Shown here: piece by piece, positions 58,119 to 64,000 of the stretch | How the letters are laid out: every line of letters starts with the position of its first letter | How positions within the stretch are numbered: the first letter of the stretch is position 1 | NCBI RefSeq assembly: GCF_042477335.2 | Contig: NC_091255.1 | Location: 48,214,501 to 48,278,500, forward strand | Direction of reading: 5' to 3' | DNA length: 64,000 nucleotides | DNA from: Ovis canadensis | Lineage: Eukaryota > Chordata > Mammalia > Artiodactyla > Bovidae | Made by a program: the position numbers and the translations under genes | Notes under the pieces: model-generated | Seen by the model: only the letters and a program-made list of their open reading frames with translations | Told to the model about the DNA's origin: nothing | Databases searched by the model: none

Positions 58119-58637
58119 AAAAATATGACACAAATGAACTTATCTGTGAAACAGAAACAGGCTCACAGACATAGAAAACAGACTTGTGGTTGCCAATGGG
58201 AGGATGGGTGAGGGTGGTTTGACTGGGAGTTTGGAATTAGCAGATGCAAACTATTATATATGGAATGGAACAAAGATCCCTTGAAAGTCCCTCAGTGTGG
58301 CCAAAAAAGAGGGGGGAAAAATGCAGTGCTTAGGATTACAGAAAGAGCTGTCCCTTCTCCTGTCATTTACTACTAGTGTAAATGTGCTCCAACTCCTTCT
58401 GAGTCTCAATTTCAGCCTTTAGGAGTTGCATATAATAATACTCATCCTGGTCACCTCATCAGGTTATTTATTTGTTTAATTGGTATTTATTGACAGGTTT
58501 AAAAGACTTCTGTGGAAAATTGAAAAGTGCTGTAGAAATGGAAGGTATTATAAAAAATAACAAGCTTCATTAATTATTCATTCATTAGGGGTTTTTCTAG
58601 TCTGCTTCAACAGGAAACAGATAATTAAGAAAGGATT

Positions 58638-58870
58638 TGGGACTTCCCTGGTGTTCCAATGTTTAAGGACCCACCTTACAATGCAGGGGGCAAGGGTTTG
58701 ACCCTGGTCTGGGAACTAAAATCCCACATGGCATAGAGAAACTAAGCCCATTGTGGTGCAACTAGAGAGTCTGACCGCTTCCACAAAAGATCCTGCATGA
58801 TGCAATGAAGACCCCAAGTGCCGCAACTAAGACCCGAGGCAGCCAAATACGTAGATAAATAAAATATTTT
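58638..58870 (+). mobile_element. CHR-2-type SINE
   Basis: GGGACTTCCCTGGTGTTCC to CGCAACTAAGACCCGAGGC and an AT-rich tail. Confidence 0.8.
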
Positions 58871-58919
58871 AGGAAGTTTCTGTAAAGCAACTACATACCA
58901 ATAAAATTAATTTAAAATA

Positions 58920-59236
58920 AAATGGAAGCAACTTAACATCCTTTCACAGAGGAATGGACTAAGATGTGGTTCATATACAATGAAATATTACTCAGACATA
59001 AAAAGGAATGAAACAATGCCATTTGCAGAATCATGGCTGGACCTAGAGATTGTCATACAGAGTGAAATAAGTCAGAAAGAGAAAAACAAATATTGTATAA
59101 CATTGTTTATATGTGGACTCAAGAAAAATGGTACAGATGAACTTATTGGCAAAACAGAAATAGAGCCACAGATGTAGAGAACAGACTTACGACTCGCAAG
59201 GGGGAAAGGGTGGGGGAAAGACTGGGATCGATATTC
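58920..59236 (+). mobile_element. L1 3' region
   Basis: AGGAATGGACTAAGATGTGG and GGCTGGACCTAGAGATTGTC; ends where BovB begins. Confidence 0.75.
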
Positions 59237-61207
59237 TGATAGACAAGAGTGCCTGAAGAACTATGGACAGAGGTTTGTAATATTGTACAGGAGGCGGTGA
59301 TCAAAACCATTTCCAAGAAGAAGAAATGCAAAAAAAGGCAAAATGGTTGTCTGATGAAGCCTTACAAATATATGGGAAAAGAAGAGAAGCGAAAGGCAAG
59401 GAGAAAAAGAAAGATATACCCATCTGAATGCAGAGTTCCAAAGAATAGCAAGGAGAGCGAAGAAAGCCTTCCTAAGTGATCAATTCAAAGAAATAGAGGA
59501 AAACAATAGAATGGGAAAGACAGAGATCTTTTCAAGAAAATTAGAGATACAAAGGGAACATTTCATGCAAAGATGGGCACAATAAAAGAGAAATGGTATG
59601 GACCTAACAGAAGCAGAAGATATCAAGAAAAAGTTGCAAGAATATACAGAAGAACAACACAAAAAAGATCTCATGACCCAGATAACCATGAAGGTGTGGT
59701 CACTCACCTAGAGCCAGACATCCTGGAGTGTGAAGTCAAGTGGGCCTAGGAAACATCACTATGAACAAAGCTAGTGGAGGTGATGGAATTTCAGCTAAGC
59801 TATTTCAAATCCTGAAAGATGATGCTGTGAATGTGCTGCAGTCAATATGCCAACAAGTTTGGAAAATTCAGCAGTGGCCACAGGACTGGAAAATGTCAGT
59901 TTTCATTCCAAACTCAAAGAAAGGCAATACCAAAGAATGTTCAAACTACCACAGAACTGCACTCATTTCACACACTAGCAAGTTAGTGTTCAAGTTAGGC
60001 TTCAACAATATGTGAACCGAGAACTTCCAGATGTTCCGGTTGGATTTAGAAAAGGCAGAGGAACCAGAGATCAACTTGCCAACATCTGATGGATCACAGG
60101 AAAAAGCAAGAGAATTCCAGAAAAACATCTGCTTCATTGACTATGCTAAAGCCTTTGACTGTGTGGATCAAAACAAATTGTGGAAAATTCTGAAAGAGTT
60201 GGGACTACCAGACCAACTTACCTACCTCCTGAGACACCAGTATGCAGGTCAAGAAGCAACAGTTAGAACCAAACATGGAACAACAGACTGGTTCCAAATT
60301 GGGAAAGGAGTATGTCAAGGCTGTATATTGTAACCCTGCTTATTTAACTTCTATGCAGAGTACATCATGTGAAATGTTGGGCTGGATGAATCCCAAGATG
60401 GAATCAAGATTGCCAGGAGAAATATCAGTAACCTCAGATATGCAGATGACACCACCCTTATGGCAGAAAGCAAAGAGGAAGTAAAGAGCCTCTTGATGAA
60501 GGTGAAAGGAGAATGAAAAAGCTTGCTTAAAACTCAACATTCAAAAAAATAAGATCGTTGCATCTGGTCCCATCACTTCATGGCAAATAGATGGGGGAAA
60601 CAATGGAAACATGACAGACTTTATTTTCTTGGGCTCCAAAATCACAGCAGATGGTGACTGCAGCCATGAAATTAAGACACTTGCTCCTTGGAAGAAAAGC
60701 TATGACCAACCTAGACAGCGTATTAAAAAGCAGAGACATCAGTTTGCCAACAAAGGTCCGTATAGTCAAAGCTATGGTTTTTCCAGTAGTCATGTATGGA
60801 TGTGAAAGCTGGATCATAGAGAAGGCTGAGTGCCAAAGAATTGATGCTTTTGAGCTGTGGTGTTGGAGAAGACTCTTGAGAGTCCCTTGGACTACAAGGA
60901 GATCAAACCAGTCAATTCTAAAGGAAATCAACCCTGAATATTCATTGGAAGGACAGATGATGAAGCTGAAGCTTCGATTCTTTGGCCACCTGATGTGAAG
61001 AGTGGACTGATTGGAAAAGACCCTGATGCTGGGAAAGATTGAAGGTAGGAGGAGAAGGGGACGACAGAGAATGAAATGGTTTGATGGCATCACTGACCTG
61101 ATGGACATGAGTTTGAGCAAGCTCCGTGAGATGATGGACAGGGAAGCCTGGCATGCTGCAGTCCACAGGGTCACAAAGAGTCAGACACAACTGAGTGACT
61201 GAACAAC
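59236..61207 (+). mobile_element. BovB (RTE) LINE, about 2 kb, 5'-truncated, inactive
   Basis: The longest BovB copy here. Pieces in order: a linker after the endonuclease (VPEELWTEVCNIVQEAV), the NKASGGDGISAKLFQ segment, the reverse transcriptase with DYAKAFDCVDQNKLWKIL, the YADD-equivalent region, and the DAFELWCWRRLLRVPW 3' region. Reading-frame breaks at several points rule out activity. It ends in GACTGAACAACAA. Confidence 0.93.
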
Positions 61208-61225
61208 AATATATACACTGTGGTG

Positions 61226-61352
61226 GTAGTGGTTTAGTTGCTAAGTCATGTCCGACTCTTTGTGACCTTGTGAACTGTAGCCTACCAGGCTACTCTGTCC
61301 GTGGAATTCTCCAAGCAAAATACTGGAATGGGTTGCCATTTTCTTCTCCAAA
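61226..61352 (-). mobile_element. BovA fragment, minus strand
   Basis: TGCTAAGTCATGTCCGACTC to GGTTGCCATTTTCTTCTCC. Confidence 0.8.
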
Positions 61353-61403
61353 AGATACACTCCTATGTATAAATAGATAACTAATGAGAACCTACCATGT
61401 AGC

Positions 61404-61404
<1 letters not shown>

Positions 61405-61437
<33 letters not shown>
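61405..61437. repeat. (CTG)11 microsatellite at the BOV-A2 end
   Basis: Eleven uninterrupted CTG units followed by CTAAGTCACTTCAG, the BOV-A2 terminus, which normally carries only two or three such units. Confidence 0.92.
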
Positions 61438-61439
<2 letters not shown>

Positions 61440-61702
61440 AAGTCACTTCAGTCGTGTCCGACTCTGCGACCCCAGAGATGAGACAGCAGGCCACCAGGCT
61501 TCCCTGTCCCTGGGATTCTCCAGGCAAGAACACTGGAGTGGGTTGCCATTTCCTCCTCCAATGCATGACAGTGAAAAGTGAAAGTGAAGTCGCTCAGTCA
61601 TGTCCGACTCCTAGCAATCCCATGGACTGCAGCCTACCAGGCTCCTCCATCCATGGGATTTGCCAGGCAAGAGTACTGGAGTGGGTTGCCATTGCCTTCT
61701 CT
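61438..61702 (-). mobile_element. BOV-A2 dimeric SINE, minus strand
   Basis: Two BovA monomers: about 61,438-61,563 and 61,572-61,702, joined by GTGAAAAGTGAAAGTGAAG. Confidence 0.88.
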
Positions 61703-61795
61703 GACCATATAGCACAGGGAACCCTATTGAGTGATCAGTGGTGGCTGGTAGCCTAAGTGGGAAGCAAATCTAAAAAAGTAAATACATGTAAACGT

Positions 61796-62010
61796 GGACT
61801 TCCCTGTAGCTCAAACGGTAAAGAATCTGCCTGCAGTGCAGGAGACCAGGGTTGTATCCCTGAGTCAGGAAGATCCTCTGAAGAAGGGAATGGCAATCCA
61901 CTCCAGTATTCTTGCCTGGAGAATCCCCATGGACAGGGGAGCCTGGCGGGCTACAGTCACAGGGTCGCAAAGAGTTGGACATGACTGAGCGACTAACACA
62001 CACACACACA
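61796..62010 (+). mobile_element. Bov-tA SINE with (CA)n tail
   Basis: GGACTTCCCTGTAGCTCAAACG to GGACATGACTGAGCGACTAAC, then CA repeats at about 61,996-62,010. Confidence 0.88.
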
Positions 62011-62017
62011 TATATAA

Positions 62018-62245
62018 ATGTATAACTGATTCACTTTGCTGTACAGCAGAAACTAACCTAACATTGAAAAAATAAAAGTTTCTACTGCTGGAATGATAAG
62101 CGGTGGGACAGGTTGGAAGGTTGGAGGGAGGTTCAAGATGGAGGAGACTATGTATACCTATGGCTGACTCATGTTGATGTATGGCAGAAACCAATACAAT
62201 ACTGTAAGGCAATTATCCTCCAAATAAAAATAATTAAAAACAAAG
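62018..62245 (+). mobile_element. L1 3' termini (two overlapping types)
   Basis: TGATTCACTTTGCTGTACAGC and, further on, CTCATGTTGATGTATGGCAG with CAATTATCCTCCAAATAAAA are two L1 3'-end forms in series. Confidence 0.65.
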
Positions 62246-62637
62246 GATTTACTTGACCAAAGAAATAATAAAATTCAGCTCCATCACTCAAATTTTCTAC
62301 TGCTGATATGACGGTGGATTAATTTGGATGATGAATTTTATTCTTCAAGGTTTTATTTGACACATCACAATTACTTCTGTCATCTCCACTTTTCCATTTT
62401 GTTGTGGGTGCATCCTAGGTCAAATACTTGATCTCGTTTAAAAAAAAAGATCAGAGTAATTTTGCTGAACTCATGCCAATGTTTAATAAAGCTGACCAGT
62501 CACTTTGTCTAATTGACTCATTAAATTTCCTACCATCTGCCATCAATGTTAGACACTGGTGGAGACCTTCACATCCAGGCCCTTTTGCAGCAATGAGTAA
62601 GTCACCGCACCTGCGTTCAAGTACTAAATTGTATACT

Positions 62638-62812
62638 TTTTTTTTCTTTCTCTTTTCTTGACAGTATTAATTTTACTTCTACAGATGATTAAAAAGTGGT
62701 TAGGTCTTCCTTTTTCTTTGGCCTTGATGCATGGCTTGTGGGATCCTAGTTCCTCCACCACTGATAGAACCGGGGATTCTAGCAGTGAGAGCATCTGAGT
62801 CTGGTTTCCTTA
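62638..62812 (-). mobile_element. CHR-type SINE, minus strand
   Basis: T-rich start, then GGCTTGTGGGATCCTAGTTCC and GATAGAACCGGGGATTC. Confidence 0.65.
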
Positions 62813-63023
62813 TCTTTAAAACAGGGATGAGGCAAATCGTGTTTTGCAGGGTACTATGGGAGTCAGTAATAATTTAGCACGTAGCTGTATAGGCTACACA
62901 AGTTGCAAGAATTGTTAATACTTACGGACTTGGGTTGAAATAGCACCACATTCGCCCTTTATCCAGTTGACAATATTAACATGCTGATACTTAAAGAAGT
63001 TGTATAGAGTATGCAAAAATTGG

Positions 63024-63220
63024 GGCTTCCCTGGTGGTGCAGACGTTAAAGATACACTTGCAATGCATGAGACCCCGGTTCGATTCCTGGGTGGGGAACA
63101 TCTCCTGGAGACCGGAATGGCAACCCGCTCCGGTATTCTCGCCTGGAGAATCCCAAGGACAGAGGCCGGATATAGTCCAAGAGGTCGCAAAGAACCGGAC
63201 AAGACTGAGCGACTAAGCAT
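63024..63220 (+). mobile_element. Bov-tA SINE next to the CDK12 promoter
   Basis: GGGCTTCCCTGGTGGTGCAG to GACAAGACTGAGCGACTAAG. Closely matches the consensus and is therefore young. Confidence 0.88.
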
Positions 63221-63272
63221 CACACACACACACACAGACACACGCACACACACAGACACACACACGCACACG
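63221..63272. repeat. (CA)n microsatellite with CAGA/CGCA interruptions
   Basis: About 50 bp of CACA with AGACA and CGCA interruptions forming the SINE tail, about 110 bp from the CDK12 island. Confidence 0.9.
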
Positions 63273-63379
63273 AAAATTAGTTTGCGCCGAAGCGGATTAT
63301 GTATTTGTTCAATGAGTTATCAATAAAGTTTCAAATTAAAAAATTCTCCCTGGTTCGTTTTAATAAAGTTTTGCTCAAG

Positions 63380-64000
63380 AGCCCCATTCTTATCGCGAGA
63401 ATCTGGCGGAATACTCCTCTGGCTGGAGACCTGCTCTCGCGTTGTTTGAGCTAGCAGCGGCGAGAGGTGAAAGGGAAGCACGAAATACCGCGAGATTACT
63501 GAAGATTCTCGCGGTATTTCTTGGGATTACCCCCTCCCCCCGCCTTCCTCCTAGTGCCGTTTCGGTTTAACCTAGTGTGTGACTGTGAGTCTGTGTGAGG
63601 GGCCGAGTGTGTGAGGTACTTAGGTGAGGCGGAAGCTAGAAAAGGGGCTCCCTCAGGAGCGAGGGACAAAGGGGGCGTGAGGCACCTAAGCCGCGGGACC
63701 CCAGCGACAGGAAGCCGCCCCGAGCCGGGCTACCGGGTAGGGGAAGGGCCCGCGTAGTCCTCACAGGGCCCCAGAGCCAGAGTCGGCCACACAGCACCGA
63801 GCCGTCGGCTTCCTACTTCTTCGACCTCCCCGGCGTCTGGGCCTGAGGATTGGCTCGGCGTGGGGAGGAGGAGAAACAGATTCGAGCAGCTACTCGTTGT
63901 CTCGCAACTCCACTGCTGAGGAACTCTCATTTCTTCCCTGGCTCCTTCACCCCCACCTCATGTAGGAGGGTGCTGAGGAGACGGGAGGGAGGAGGAGCCT
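63380..64000 (+). promoter_or_regulatory. CDK12: CDK12 CpG-island promoter and start of 5' UTR (inferred)
   Basis: An abrupt switch to CpG-rich sequence at about 63,390 continues to the window end. TCGCGAGA lies at 63,393-63,400, CTCTCGCG at 63,434-63,441 and a 14-bp inverted repeat at 63,482-63,520. In human, CDK12 lies head-to-head with MED1 about 10 kb away, so this island at about 12 kb is assigned to it. CDK12 encodes the cyclin-K-dependent kinase of the Pol II CTD. Its coding start (MPNSERHGG) is not present in the window, so the assignment rests on synteny and base composition. Confidence 0.75.
63482..63520. promoter_or_regulatory. 14-bp perfect inverted repeat containing CGCGAGA
   Basis: Left arm GAAATACCGCGAGA at 63,482-63,495 and its exact reverse complement at 63,507-63,520, with an 11-bp spacer. 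Each arm holds CGCGAGA, one base short of the TCGCGAGA core. Confidence 0.85.

Larger units (their letters stand above)
54605..58300 (+). mobile_element. L1 ORF2 end and 3' UTR, split into three pieces
   Basis: L1 sequence runs about 54,605-55,069, resumes at about 55,417-55,745 (CACACTGGTCAGAATGGGC, GATCCAGCAGTCCCACTCC) and again at about 57,875-58,300 (GGACGGACCTAGAGATTATC). The gaps are occupied by a CHR-2 SINE and by BovB. All frames are broken. Confidence 0.85.
51430..63380. other. MED1-CDK12 intergenic region
   Basis: About 12 kb between the two divergent promoters. Apart from L2-like and unassigned sequence at about 52.1-53.4 kb, nearly all of it is younger repeats listed separately. 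Open frames here translate L1 or BovB fragments. No host gene seen. Confidence 0.75.

Noticed and set aside
59740-60998. Reverse-transcriptase-like frames as a possible domesticated gene or retron
   Set aside because: Wording is that of BovB RTE; the copy is 5'-truncated and has several frameshifts and stops, with no sign of a preserved frame.
60578-61174. 198-codon minus-strand open frame
   Set aside because: Antisense of the BovB 3' region; the same antisense translation recurs at the other BovB copies.
1-64000. CRISPR array, operon, prophage or other prokaryotic system
   Set aside because: All direct repeats are dispersed retroposons or microsatellites; gene structure is intron-rich and vertebrate.
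1-64000. tRNA genes suggested by B-box-like motifs (GGTTCGATCC)
   Set aside because: Every instance sits in the tRNA-derived head of a Bov-tA or CHR SINE and continues into SINE body; no free-standing cloverleaf was seen.
63730-64000. CDK12 coding start within the window
   Set aside because: The known N terminus MPNSERHGG does not occur; the only late ATG on the plus strand (near 63,959) is followed at once by a stop.

Overview
The window is mammalian nuclear DNA from a ruminant, almost certainly a bovid such as cattle or a close relative. It is packed with pecoran-specific repeats: BovB (RTE-type) LINE fragments, tRNA-derived Bov-tA SINEs, BOV-A2 dimers and CHR-2-type SINEs. Older mammalian repeats (L1, L2, MIR, MER5A, a mariner remnant) lie beneath them. 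The genes are single-copy vertebrate genes with canonical GT-AG introns, arranged as at the human 17q12 locus FBXL20 - MED1 - CDK12.

Layout. Positions 1 to about 25,395 are intron 1 of FBXL20 on the minus strand. Two alternative FBXL20 first coding exons (25,396-25,437 and 26,199-26,246) sit in a CpG island of about 25.1-26.8 kb. A short intergenic stretch with one BOV-A2 pair follows. The complete MED1 gene lies on the minus strand: a repeat-free 3' UTR of about 3.2 kb (about 27.88-31.05 kb), a large final exon (31,049-34,280) and sixteen smaller exons up to the start codon at 51,110. Its CpG-island promoter is near 51.3 kb. From about 51.8 to 63.2 kb the MED1-CDK12 intergenic region is mostly nested transposons. 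The window closes with a second CpG-island promoter and 5' leader (about 63.38-64.0 kb), inferred to be CDK12 on the plus strand. The CDK12 coding region is not reached.

I assembled MED1 by hand from 17 exons. Every junction keeps frame, giving a 4,731-nt CDS and a 1,576-residue protein. Both nuclear-receptor boxes fall at residues 604-608 and 645-649, the positions I recall for human MED1. The genes are functionally related: MED1 is the nuclear-receptor-facing subunit of Mediator, CDK12 is a Pol II CTD kinase, and FBXL20 is an F-box/LRR substrate receptor of an SCF ubiquitin ligase.

I found no new biological system. The more interesting signals are regulatory or evolutionary: CGCGAGA elements in both the MED1 and CDK12 promoters, including a 14-bp inverted repeat at CDK12; a two-start FBXL20 promoter region; a multi-level nested retroposon at 54.6-58.3 kb; and a BovB copy with a 78-bp tandem duplication of its YADD catalytic box. 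Repeat boundaries were read by eye and are usually good to 5-30 bp. Family names are my recognition of consensus features, not database matches.
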